From JACVRW01 sp963826165 (lineage in GTDB: Bacteria > Actinomycetota > Thermoleophilia > Solirubrobacterales > Thermoleophilaceae): a stretch of DNA of 64,000 bases. Shown one piece after another: positions 26,812 through 35,037 of the stretch (the stretch's first letter is position 1; the number at the start of each line of letters is the position of its first letter). The DNA is taken from NCBI GenBank assembly GCA_963826165.1, contig CAWGWC010000003.1, positions 1-64,000 on the forward strand. Reading direction: 5' to 3'. The notes below the pieces were generated by a model. That model was not told where the DNA came from and did no database searches. It saw only the letters and a list, made by a program, of their open reading frames with translations. A program made the translations under genes and the position numbers.

Positions 26812-29075
26812 GCGGCCTCCCGCGCCGCCGCCACCGCCAGCTGGCCGTAGGCAATGCCGCCGTCATTGGGAGGCAGCCGTTCCGGCACCAGGACCCGCAG
26901 CCCGGCCGCGTCGAGCAACGCCGATGTCCGCTCGAGCAGCCGCCGGTTCTGGAACACGCCTCCCGAGAGCACCACGACCTCCGTGTTGCCGCGCTCGGCG
27001 GCCAGCACGCAGCCCCGGGCGGTGACCTCGGCGACCGTGTTGTGGAAGCGAGCGGCCACCAGCGGAACGGCCATCCCCTCCCTGAGCTCGTGCGCGATCT
27101 CGCCCACCGCAGGACGCGCGTCCATCACAAGCCGCCCGCCGTCCTCCTTCACCAGGGGGAACGGGTACGTGCCCCGCTCGCCCGGGTCGCAGCGCGCCTC
27201 GAGCTCCACCGCGGCCTGGCCCTCGTAGTTGACCTCGGGTCGGATGCCGCACAGGGCGGCCACGGCGTCGAACAGCCGGCCCATGCTGGTGGTGGGCGGC
27301 GACGCGACCTCGGTCCGCACCAGCTCCCACACCTGCCGCCAGGCCCGCGCTGTCACGCGTCCGCTGAGCGCCCGGGGCATGGGCGCGGCCTCTCCGCGCG
27401 CCTCACCCAGCCATGCGCAGGCCATCCGCCACGGCTGCCTCACCGCCGCGGCACCTCCCGGCAGCCGAACGGGCCAGAGCATGCCCGCGCGCTCGAAGCT
27501 TCTGAGGTCTCCCAGCAGCAGCTCGCCGCCCCAGACGGTGCCGTCACTGCCGTAGCCGGTGCCGTCGAAGATCGCTCCCACCGCCGGGCCGGTCTCGCCG
27601 TGCTCGGCGAGGCACGCGGCCAGATGCGCGTGGTGGTGCTGCACCCCGGTCAGGCGCACCCCGTCGAGCTCCGTGGCGTACTTCGTGGACAGATACTCGG
27701 GGTGCAGGTCGTGAGCCACGACCTCGGGCTCCACGGCGAACAGCCGCTTGAAGTGGGCGATGCCCTCGGTGAAGGAGCCGAGCGTCTCGTAGTTCTCCAG
27801 ATCGCCGATGTGGTGGCCCACCCAGCCGCGACCACCCTTGGCGACGCCGAAGGTGTTCTTCAGCTCGGCGCCACAGGCGAGCAGCTGTGCCTCGCTCTCC
27901 ACGGGCAGGGCCGAGGCGTCGGGCACGTAGCCCCGCGAGCGGCGCAGCAGCTGCGGCCGGCCCGCCGCCACGCGCACGACCGAGTCGTCGGTCCGCGTCT
28001 CGATCGGGCGATCGTGCAGAAGGAACAGGTCGGCGATCTCGGCCAGCCGCTCGCGGGCATCCTCGTCGCGATAGGCGATCGGCTCGTCCGAGACGTTGCC
28101 GCTCGTCATCACGAGCGGCCCCGCCACGTCGGCCAGCAGCAGATGGTGAAGCGGTGAGTAGGGCAGCATCACGCCCAGCTCGCTCGACGCCGGCGCCACC
28201 GCTGCCGCCACGGGCGCGTCCGGCCGCCGCGGCGCGAGCACGACCGGCCGCTGCCGCGAGACGAGCAGCTCGGTCTCGAGAGGCTCCAGCCGCACGAGCC
28301 GGCTCGCGCTCTCGACGTCGGGGCACATGAGGGCGAACGGCTTGTCCTCGCGGTGCTTGCGCGCGCGGAGCTCGGCAACGACGGATTCGTCGTCGGCCCG
28401 GCAGGCGAGATGGAAGCCGCCGATTCCCTTCACCGCGACGATCGCGCCCTCCAGCAGGGCCTGGGCGGTGGCGGCGATCGGGTCGACCCCGGTCGTGTCG
28501 CCGGCGCCGAGGAGCTCCGCGCGCGGCCCGCACTCCAGGCACGCGTTCGGCTGGGCGTGAAAACGGCGATCGCCCGGGTCCTCGTACTCGCGCAGGCACT
28601 CCGCGCACATCTCGAAGCCGGCCATGGTCGTGAGCGGCCGGTCGTACGGGACCCCGCGGACGATGGTGAAGCGCGGGCCACAGTTGGTGCAGTTCGTGAA
28701 CGGATAGCGATAACGGCGGTCCTCGGGATCGAACAGCTCCGCGAGACAGTCGGTGCAGGTGGCGCTGTCGGCGGTGACCGCGGCGCGCGGCTCGCCGTCT
28801 CCGGTGCTCTCGCGGATGACGAAGCCGATCTTCCCGGTCTCCGCAACGGGCTCGGCGGTCACGCTCTCGACGTGAGCCAGCGGCGGCGCCTCCGCCTCCA
28901 GGCGCGAGAGAAAGCGCTCGACCGTCTCCGCCTCCGCCTCGACCTCCACGATCACCCCGCGCGAGTCATTCAGGACGTGCCCGGCCACCCCCAGCTCGCC
29001 CGCGAGCCGGTAGACGTAGGGGCGGAAGCCCACCCCCTGGACGGTGCCCTCCACGCGCGCGCGTACGCGACTCAC
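26802..29075 (-). CDS. hypF: Carbamoyltransferase HypF
   Basis: The 757-residue maturase makes the CN ligands of the NiFe site from carbamoyl phosphate. Domain order: acylphosphatase (GTVQGVGFRPYVYRLAGELG), two zinc fingers around 105-190 (CTDCLAELFDPEDRRYRYPF and CAECLREYE/CLECGPR), a YrdC-like domain with KGIGGFHLACRA and KHREDKPFALM, then the Kae1-like carbamoyltransferase with HHAHLAACLAEHG and FDGTGYGSDGTVWGGE. All domains are intact. GTG start, four bases after the SIS gene. Confidence 0.96.
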   Translation of the reverse strand: MSRVRARVEGTVQGVGFRPYVYRLAGELGVAGHVLNDSRGVIVEVEAEAETVERFLSRLEAEAPPLAHVESVTAEPVAETGKIGFVIRESTGDGEPRAAVTADSATCTDCLAELFDPEDRRYRYPFTNCTNCGPRFTIVRGVPYDRPLTTMAGFEMCAECLREYEDPGDRRFHAQPNACLECGPRAELLGAGDTTGVDPIAATAQALLEGAIVAVKGIGGFHLACRADDESVVAELRARKHREDKPFALMCPDVESASRLVRLEPLETELLVSRQRPVVLAPRRPDAPVAAAVAPASSELGVMLPYSPLHHLLLADVAGPLVMTSGNVSDEPIAYRDEDARERLAEIADLFLLHDRPIETRTDDSVVRVAAGRPQLLRRSRGYVPDASALPVESEAQLLACGAELKNTFGVAKGGRGWVGHHIGDLENYETLGSFTEGIAHFKRLFAVEPEVVAHDLHPEYLSTKYATELDGVRLTGVQHHHAHLAACLAEHGETGPAVGAIFDGTGYGSDGTVWGGELLLGDLRSFERAGMLWPVRLPGGAAAVRQPWRMACAWLGEARGEAAPMPRALSGRVTARAWRQVWELVRTEVASPPTTSMGRLFDAVAALCGIRPEVNYEGQAAVELEARCDPGERGTYPFPLVKEDGGRLVMDARPAVGEIAHELREGMAVPLVAARFHNTVAEVTARGCVLAAERGNTEVVVLSGGVFQNRRLLERTSALLDAAGLRVLVPERLPPNDGGIAYGQLAVAAAREAAWT

Positions 29076-29079
29076 CCAG

Positions 29080-30279
29080 TCACCCGACCAGCTCCCGCAG
29101 CACGTGGTACGCGCTGGCCTGCGCCTCCTGGATGCGCGGGATGTGCTCCGAGCGCGTGACCACCACGTGGTCCGCCAGCCGCTCGGCCGCCACGCTGCCG
29201 CCGTCGTAGCCCACCATCGCGATCGAGCTCAGGCCGCGACGGCGGGCCTCCGCCAGGGCCGCGATCACGTTGGCCGAGTTCCCGCTCGTGGAGATCGCGA
29301 GCACGGTGTCGCCCGCTCGGCCGTGGGCGATCAGCTGGCGAGCGAAGATCGCCTCGGTCCCGATGTCGTTGGCGATCGCGGTGAGGATCCCAGCGTCCTC
29401 GGTCAGGTCGATGGCGCGCCGAGGGCGCCAGCGCGGGTCGGGCGGGCGGCAGAAGTCGGCCACCACGTCCATCGCGTCGGTCGCCGATCCGCCGTTGCCG
29501 AGCGCGAGCAGACGGCCGCCCCGGTCGAAGTCCGAGCACAACGCGGCCGCCGCCGCGGCCAGCTCCTCGCGGTTCTCGGTCAGCGTCTGCGCCCGCAGCT
29601 CCGCGACCTCCTGCGCCTTGACCAGGACCGACCGCCGCACGTCGTCGACCACGGCGTCGAGGTCGTGCTCGGCCTCGGCGAGGAAGGGATAGAGGAAGCT
29701 CGAGGCGCCGGTGTCGTGCACCTCCCGTTTTTGGCGTCCCTCGAGCAGGCCGCGATGGTCGAAGAACACGTGCACCAGCTCCCAGAGCACGTGGTAGAGC
29801 GTCTCCACCAGCTCCTGCCGGATCGAGGGGTCCGAGCCCGGCGGCTCGAACTCCCACTCGGCTCCCGCCGGTTCGAAAGCGAGCGTCAGGCAGCCACGCT
29901 CGCGGGCCACGGCCAGCGCGGCGGCGGCCTCCCCGTCATCGTCGCCCGCGCCGAAGCCGATCGCGATGTCGTCCGGCTCGGCGGCCAGCTCCATCTGATC
30001 GGCGAGCGACCCACCCTCGCCGGCCAGCGCGAGCGCGGGCAGGGCTCGCTTGCCCACGATCACGGGGTGAACGAACTCCACGGCCACGTGCCGGGCATCC
30101 GAGCGCGCCGCCGGTGAGCGGCCGGCGGCGATCAGCCGGCCGCCGCGCGCGAAGCGCTCAGCCATCCGGTGGCACAGCTGCGCGAGCCGCTCGGATTCGG
30201 CTTCGAAGAACGTCGTGTTGGCCTGCGTGCGCTCGGCCAGCGCCCGGTCGAGGACGTCGCGACCGAGCGTTCGGGTCAC
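29080..30279 (-). CDS. Double SIS-domain sugar-isomerase-like protein
   Basis: The 399-residue protein has two sugar-isomerase (SIS) halves. The N-terminal half carries GGRLIAAGRSPAARSD and the C-terminal half GGRLLALGNGGSATDAMDVV with LAISTSGNSANVIAAL, as in GmhA phosphoheptose isomerases. The GSA/STSGNS motifs are intact only in the second half, so the first may be regulatory. GmhA-like genes recur in Group 1h hydrogenase clusters; their role there is unknown. GTG 30279 overlaps the hypB stop (GTGA). Confidence 0.82.
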   Translation of the reverse strand: MTRTLGRDVLDRALAERTQANTTFFEAESERLAQLCHRMAERFARGGRLIAAGRSPAARSDARHVAVEFVHPVIVGKRALPALALAGEGGSLADQMELAAEPDDIAIGFGAGDDDGEAAAALAVARERGCLTLAFEPAGAEWEFEPPGSDPSIRQELVETLYHVLWELVHVFFDHRGLLEGRQKREVHDTGASSFLYPFLAEAEHDLDAVVDDVRRSVLVKAQEVAELRAQTLTENREELAAAAAALCSDFDRGGRLLALGNGGSATDAMDVVADFCRPPDPRWRPRRAIDLTEDAGILTAIANDIGTEAIFARQLIAHGRAGDTVLAISTSGNSANVIAALAEARRRGLSSIAMVGYDGGSVAAERLADHVVVTRSEHIPRIQEAQASAYHVLRELVG

Positions 30280-30965
30280 GCGGGAGCCTTCGCCGCCGTC
30301 GCGGGCGCGCCCGCCCGCGCGAGCCAGTCTCGCCATGCGTCGATTCCCTCGCCCGTCTTCGCGCTGACCAGGATGTGCTCCACGCCGGGGTGGACGGCCT
30401 CGAGGTGGTAGAGGAACTTGTCGAGGTCGAAGTCGAGGTGCGGGAGCAGGTCGATCTTGTTGATCAGCACCAGCTCGCAGGCGCGGAACATGAGCGGGTA
30501 CTTGGCCGGCTTCTCCTCGCCCTCGGTGACCGCCGAGACCATGATGCGCGCGTCCTCGCCCACCCTGAACTCAGCGGGACAGACAAGGTTGCCGACGTTC
30601 TCGATCACCAGCAGGTCGATGTCGTCCAGTGGCAGATCGCCGAGCGCCGAGCGCACCATGTTCGCGTCCAGGTGGCACTCCCCCCCGAAGCTCGGCGCCG
30701 TGTTGAGCTGCGTCACGGGCACGTGCAGCGCAGACAGGCGGTCCGCGTCCATCGAGCCCTGCACGTCACCCTCGAGCACGCCGACCCGCACTCCCGGCAG
30801 GTCGGCGATGGTCCGCTCCAGCAGCGAGGTCTTCCCGGCCCCCGGTGCGCTCATGAAGTTCACGACCTTCACCCCGGCGCGGTCGAAGTCCGCCCGGTTG
30901 GCCTGAGCGATCGTGTTGTTGGCGTCGAGTGCCTCCTCGACGATCTTCACCTTGGTGCGATGCAA
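30276..30965 (-). CDS. hypB: Hydrogenase nickel-insertion GTPase HypB
   Basis: The 229-residue G-protein helps HypA insert Ni into the large-subunit precursor. Seen: P-loop SAPGAGKTSLLE, GVLEGDVQGSMDADRL, the metal-binding GGECHLDANMV, ENVGNLVCPAEF and the base-specificity motif NKIDLLPH. It lacks the N-terminal His stretch and the CxxCGC motif of E. coli HypB. The likely start is TTG 30965, with AGGAGG four bases upstream, overlapping hypA by 19 bases. Confidence 0.95.
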   Translation of the reverse strand: MHRTKVKIVEEALDANNTIAQANRADFDRAGVKVVNFMSAPGAGKTSLLERTIADLPGVRVGVLEGDVQGSMDADRLSALHVPVTQLNTAPSFGGECHLDANMVRSALGDLPLDDIDLLVIENVGNLVCPAEFRVGEDARIMVSAVTEGEEKPAKYPLMFRACELVLINKIDLLPHLDFDLDKFLYHLEAVHPGVEHILVSAKTGEGIDAWRDWLARAGAPATAAKAPA

Positions 30966-31306
30966 GCTGCCTCCTCGACCTCGATCGACTCCACCTCGAA
31001 TTCGTTCCCGCTGGCCACCTCCACCTCGCCCGCGTCACCGCAGGCGGCACAGCGGAAGATCGGCAGGTCCATCTCCCACCCTTGCTCACAGCGCGTGCAG
31101 TGCAGGCGCGCGGGCACCAGCTCCTGCTCGAGCCGGGCGCCCTCACAGACCGTTCCCTTGGCGACGAAGCCGAAGTAGAACTCGAGGGTGTCGGGAACGA
31201 CCTGCCTCAGCGCGCCCACCCGCAGGTTGACGACGCTCACCGCGCGCTCCTGCGCGTGCTTGACGACCGTGTTGACGATCGCACTGGAGAGCGACAGCTC
31301 GTGCAT
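30947..31306 (-). CDS. hypA: Hydrogenase nickel metallochaperone HypA
   Basis: The 119-residue chaperone begins MHELSLSSAIV, with the Ni-binding His2-Glu3 seen in the family. It contains the structural zinc motif CTRC and CAAC (LHCTRCEQGWEMDLPIFRCA). It delivers Ni to the large subunit together with HypB. Three bases separate it from the upstream protease gene. Residue spacing is normal for the family. Confidence 0.96.
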   Translation of the reverse strand: MHELSLSSAIVNTVVKHAQERAVSVVNLRVGALRQVVPDTLEFYFGFVAKGTVCEGARLEQELVPARLHCTRCEQGWEMDLPIFRCAACGDAGEVEVASGNEFEVESIEVEEAACIAPR

Positions 31307-31309
31307 GGC

Positions 31310-31819
31310 TCAGTCGGCGGCTTCGGCGGCGTAGGCGGCGTCGGTGCGCAGCTCCTCGATCGTCTGGAGCACCAGATCCACGGCTCCGTCCACCGCCCGC
31401 TCGACCTCGGCCCCCAACCCCAGCCCCATCTCCTCGACCTCTGCGGGCTCACAGGCCACCACCACGACCTTGCCGGGCCAGGCGCCGAGCGTCTTGACGA
31501 ACCGGAGGACGGTCTGCGGGTCCATCGCGTGCGGGTTGATGATCTGCCCGTCCTCGATGCCCGCTTCGACCTCGTCCTCGAGTGCCTCCATCACGTAGAG
31601 CGTGCCGGGCTCCCCGCCCTGGCGGCTGACGTCGATCAGCACCAGCGCGTCGTACCCGCGCATGACCTCGTAGGCGAGGTCGAGGCCACCGGTCCCGAAG
31701 TCGAACACGGCTGCCCCCTCGGGGAGCTCGCGCTGGTGGAGGCGCTTGACCACCTCGCCGCCGAACCCGTCGTCCCTCAACCAGGCGTTGCCGATTCCGG
31801 CAACCAGTATCTGTCTCAT
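31310..31819 (-). CDS. Hydrogenase maturation endopeptidase
   Basis: The 169-residue HybD/HycI-type protease has the N-terminal strand ILVAGIGNAWLRDDGFGGEV, carrying the Asn and Asp that bind Ni during proof-reading. It also shows FDFGTGGLDLAYEVMRGYDA and LVLIDVSRQG. It should remove the C-terminal peptide after His573 of HhyL once Ni is in place. ATG 31819 overlaps the stop of the upstream gene by four bases. Confidence 0.93.
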   Translation of the reverse strand: MRQILVAGIGNAWLRDDGFGGEVVKRLHQRELPEGAAVFDFGTGGLDLAYEVMRGYDALVLIDVSRQGGEPGTLYVMEALEDEVEAGIEDGQIINPHAMDPQTVLRFVKTLGAWPGKVVVVACEPAEVEEMGLGLGAEVERAVDGAVDLVLQTIEELRTDAAYAAEAAD

Positions 31820-32889
31820 GGAAGTACCTCCACCTCCGGGGGAAAGAACCACAGAAAGCGGCCGGTCTCGCGCATGATCTCCTGACCGGGCTGGTCGACG
31901 CTCACGCCGAGATGGATCTTGCCGTCGTAGTCGCGATAGATCCGCTCGAGGGTCACGGTGCGGCCCTCGAGCATGCGGGCCTGCAGGTCCGCCTCGAGCC
32001 CGGGCCGCACCACGACCTTCGCGCCGCGACGGAACACCACGCCGTCGACCTCGGCCTCGGGCAGCCCGCGCGTGGGATCGCGCACGTCGGCGGAGGGTCG
32101 AGGCGGCTCGAGGGTCACGGGGTCGCGGACCTCGACCCGGCCGTGCAGGTTCATGAGCTCGTCCGGGGTCACCGCGCTAGCCCGGTCGATCATCTCCCTG
32201 ACCGCGGGGTCCTGATGCCGTAGCTCGGCGCGCTCCTCGTCGCTCAGCACCTGCACGTGGAGGACGAGCGCCTCCTCGATCTCGGTGTTGTCGAACAGGT
32301 TGCCGCGGCTCTCGGGCGCAATCTGCGGATGGTCCGGGAGCACGATGGCGGCGCCGAGCATCACGTCGTCCTGGGGCGAGGCGAGCACGGGCCAGGTGTT
32401 GACGCTGTCGCAGGGCGCCTCGAGCTGCGAGATGAAGCGGCCGCCGGCCACGCGGACGCTGGGATGGGCCGAGATCAGGGAGCGCCCAATGGCGGCCGCG
32501 CGGTCCATGCCCTCGGGCGCGGCCGTGTGGTTCTCGATCCGGTAGGACACGAGCCGGCGGTCGTCGCCGAGATCGCTCATCTCGAGCCGCGTCCGCACCG
32601 ACAGCCCGCCGGCCTCGAACTCGCCGGTGCCGGTGATCCGCTGCTCCTCGGCTCGATGGCGCTCCCCGCTCGGGGCCAGAAAGCGCACCTCCGCGCTCAC
32701 CTCGCCGTCACCCTCCACCACGCACTGGAGCTCGAGATGGTCGTAGGCGGTGTCCAGCGTGCGCGCGTAGGCCGGCGGATACACGATCCCGAACGGAGTG
32801 GGCGTGGCGTTCTTGGTCGTGCCGGGCGTGTACGGATAGAGGGCATAGCCCTCGTAGAGCAGGGTGTCGACCAGGTCCTCGACGCTCAC
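31816..32889 (-). CDS. Conserved hydrogenase-cluster protein of unknown function (357 aa)
   Basis: The 357-residue protein starts VSVEDLVDTLLYEGYALYPY and shows no recognised catalytic motif, signal peptide or membrane helix. The first 230 residues look beta-rich. The C-terminal part contains VVFRRGAKVVVRPGLEADLQ and YDGKIHLGVSVDQPG, then WFFPPEVEVLP. Overlaps at both ends (GTGA with DUF6084, ATGA with the protease) place it firmly in the hydrogenase operon. A role in assembly or electron transfer is inferred from position only. Confidence 0.8.
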   Translation of the reverse strand: MSVEDLVDTLLYEGYALYPYTPGTTKNATPTPFGIVYPPAYARTLDTAYDHLELQCVVEGDGEVSAEVRFLAPSGERHRAEEQRITGTGEFEAGGLSVRTRLEMSDLGDDRRLVSYRIENHTAAPEGMDRAAAIGRSLISAHPSVRVAGGRFISQLEAPCDSVNTWPVLASPQDDVMLGAAIVLPDHPQIAPESRGNLFDNTEIEEALVLHVQVLSDEERAELRHQDPAVREMIDRASAVTPDELMNLHGRVEVRDPVTLEPPRPSADVRDPTRGLPEAEVDGVVFRRGAKVVVRPGLEADLQARMLEGRTVTLERIYRDYDGKIHLGVSVDQPGQEIMRETGRFLWFFPPEVEVLP

Positions 32890-33557
32890 GGGGAGGGATC
32901 CTCCTCGAGCAGCTCCGCCACGCAGGCGTCGAGCGTCGGCAGCGCCCGCTTGGCCTTTTCGCGCTGCAGCGCCCGCAGCGTCGCCTCCTGCACAGGGACC
33001 CACCCCGTCCGCGGGTAGTAGTGCTCCATCAGCTCGCGCCAGACGCTCACCGGGAAGCGGAACTCCGCCGAGCAGGACCAGGGAATGAGCGACAGCTGCA
33101 GCCGTCCGTCGTCGCCGCGGTAGTGAACCGTGCCGTTGAAGTTGAAGGCCAGCGGCACCTCGCCGTCGGGGAGGCCGTAGAGGTACTTGGCCGACGCCAC
33201 CTCCATGTCGAAGCTGGCCGGCACGGCCACTCGGAAGGTCGTCGATCCGGTGAAGGCCGGCACCAGCACGTCGGCCTGGTGCCAGACGAGGCTGCGCGTG
33301 GTGGTGGCCCAGCGCTCCGGCGCGCCGAACAGCTCCACCAGCCTCTCGCGCGTCTCGGCGTCGTAGGACCGGCGGGCGGGCTCGATCATGACCATCGCGC
33401 TCAGCGCGATGACGTAGACCGCGCGGCCGCCCGGCTCCGACACGTGGACGTCGAACTCCACTGCCGGGACTGCGGCGTGCCGGCGGCCGTGCGCGCTCAG
33501 GATCTGGAACTCGGGCTCCGGGGCAACCGGTGCCTGAACCGCCTGGGGCTGCGTCAT
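32886..33557 (-). CDS. DUF6084-like protein of the hydrogenase cluster
   Basis: The 223-residue protein has no signal peptide and no Cys pairs. It is a beta-rich domain with PAVEFDVHVSEPGGRAVYVI, RSLVWHQADVLVPAFTGSTT and LSLIPWSCSAEFRFPVSVW, ending with an HYYPRTGWVPV-type motif and a helical tail. I associate it from memory with DUF6084, a family found beside actinobacterial Group 1h hydrogenases; function unknown. The ATG overlaps the stop of the preceding gene. Confidence 0.75.
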   Translation of the reverse strand: MTQPQAVQAPVAPEPEFQILSAHGRRHAAVPAVEFDVHVSEPGGRAVYVIALSAMVMIEPARRSYDAETRERLVELFGAPERWATTTRSLVWHQADVLVPAFTGSTTFRVAVPASFDMEVASAKYLYGLPDGEVPLAFNFNGTVHYRGDDGRLQLSLIPWSCSAEFRFPVSVWRELMEHYYPRTGWVPVQEATLRALQREKAKRALPTLDACVAELLEEDPSP

Positions 33558-34213
33558 TGCGCGGCCGCCCGCAGCTCGTCGAAGTAGTCGGCGATCGCCC
33601 GCTCCATCGCGGCCCCGCCCGAGATCCCCTCCCACGAGGCCTTGACCAGCCCGACGAGCATGTAGCAACGGTCGATCGGCGCGATGGCGAAGGCGTGCGG
33701 ATCGGCCGTCCGGTTGACGATCAGCGCCTCCGCGTCGGGCTCGAGCCGCTCGAGCACCGGGTTCATCTTCACCAGCCTGCTCCAGGTCTCGAAGTGGAGC
33801 TCCGACTCGGTGGCGCCGGCGGGGCTCGGATACATCGCGACGACGCAGTCCGTGACGCTCGAGTACATGAAGAAGGCGAGTCCGATCGGGATCCGGAACT
33901 GCGCCCAGATCTCCTCCGGCAGCTGGAAGTCCTCGAGCCACAGCGTGCGGTGGCCAACCGGGCGGAACTCCGTATCGCCCGAGCGCAGCGCCCAGCAGGC
34001 CTCGCACACGCAGATGATCTGCCGCTCGTAGAGGTTGAGCATGTGCCGGTGGTCCGGCGGCACGGTGGTCTGGCAGAGATCGCAGCGTTCCCGGTCGTCG
34101 TCCACCACGTCGGCAGGAGCCGACTCCGGCGCCTTCGGCCGGCCGAGCCCTCGCAGGCCCGAGACCATCATCGCCTTCCGGCGACTCGCCACTGCGTCGT
34201 CGATGCTCTTCAC
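33554..34213 (-). CDS. DUF5947-like protein with Cys cluster
   Basis: The 219-residue protein begins at GTG 34213, overlapping the NifU-like gene stop. It has five Cys near the N-terminus (44, 47, 68, 70, 73: CDLCQ and CVCEACWAL) that could bind Zn or an FeS cluster. A conserved-looking body follows with LEDFQLPEEIWAQFRIPIGL, FFMYSSVTDCVVAMYPSPAG and ETWSRLVKMNPVLERLEPDA. I relate it to DUF5947, found in the same hydrogenase clusters. Function unknown. Confidence 0.77.
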   Translation of the reverse strand: MKSIDDAVASRRKAMMVSGLRGLGRPKAPESAPADVVDDDRERCDLCQTTVPPDHRHMLNLYERQIICVCEACWALRSGDTEFRPVGHRTLWLEDFQLPEEIWAQFRIPIGLAFFMYSSVTDCVVAMYPSPAGATESELHFETWSRLVKMNPVLERLEPDAEALIVNRTADPHAFAIAPIDRCYMLVGLVKASWEGISGGAAMERAIADYFDELRAAAQ

Positions 34214-35034
34214 AGAGCGACCTTTATCGCTGCCTCCTCCCGCAGCAGCGGGACAGGCTGCAGCTGCAGGTGGTCGTCGTCCATGGAGCGTCCGGCCTGC
34301 GGCAGGAAGTAGCTGCGCCCGCAGCCGGGACAGCCGAGCGCACCCTGCTCGAGCGCTCCCTCGTCCAGAGTTCCCCCGCAGCCGGCGCAGCTGTTGCGGT
34401 AGGCAAGGAGCGTCCCGTCGACGTTGGCCACCACCAGGGGCACGCCCTCGACGTCGGTGGCCACAAGCTCGTCGGAGCCGTCGATCCCGAGGGTGTGCCA
34501 CGACGGCGCCCCATTCCCGTTCATCTGAACGATCGGCAGCGGGATGCCCGAGATCTCCGGCTCCTCCTCTTCCTCCACGATGCCCTCGACGTCCATCCCG
34601 TCGAGGTCGGGGGCCGCCTCCTCGAGGGCCTGGCGCACGGCCAGCTCGAGCGTGGACGACGACGCCCGGCACGACTTGCAGCTGCCCTCGAGCCGCAGCC
34701 TGGCTATGCCGTCCTCGATCCCCAGCAACTCGACGTTCCCGCCGTGGGACTCCATGTAGGGCCTCACGGTGTCGAGCGCCTCCGCCACCCGTTCCTCGAT
34801 CGGGATCGGGTAGAGGTCGTGGATCATCAGCAGCCCCGCGACGAGATCGTCCTTGGCCATCCCGTCGCGGGTCGTGTCGTCAGCCAACTCGACGATGCGC
34901 TCGAGCCCCGCGCCGTACATCTGCACGACGGCCGCGGTCAGCTCCTCGGCCAGGTCGCGCGACTCAGGGTCGTCGAGGTCCTCGAGTCGTCCCGTGAGCT
35001 CCTGGACACGGGCGATCAGCTGCTCGGACTCCAT
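34210..35034 (-). CDS. NifU-like domain fused to a double-CxxC Rieske-like domain
   Basis: The 274-residue protein has an N-terminal helical part. A NifU C-terminal-type domain follows (VRPYMESHGGNVELLGIEDG, then cluster Cys119/Cys122 in EGSCKSCRASSSTLE). After an acidic linker comes a domain laid out like a Rieske ferredoxin, but its ligands are CAGC...CPGC (216, 219, 235, 238) where Rieske proteins have CxH...CxxH. A rubredoxin- or zinc-like site is more likely. It is a candidate FeS scaffold or electron acceptor for HhySL. Three bases after hhyL. Confidence 0.83.
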   Translation of the reverse strand: MESEQLIARVQELTGRLEDLDDPESRDLAEELTAAVVQMYGAGLERIVELADDTTRDGMAKDDLVAGLLMIHDLYPIPIEERVAEALDTVRPYMESHGGNVELLGIEDGIARLRLEGSCKSCRASSSTLELAVRQALEEAAPDLDGMDVEGIVEEEEEPEISGIPLPIVQMNGNGAPSWHTLGIDGSDELVATDVEGVPLVVANVDGTLLAYRNSCAGCGGTLDEGALEQGALGCPGCGRSYFLPQAGRSMDDDHLQLQPVPLLREEAAIKVAL

Positions 35035-35037
35035 CGG

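Noticed and set aside
34210..35034. True Rieske 2Fe2S domain in the NifU-like fusion
   Set aside because: The two His ligands are absent; both pairs are CxxC.
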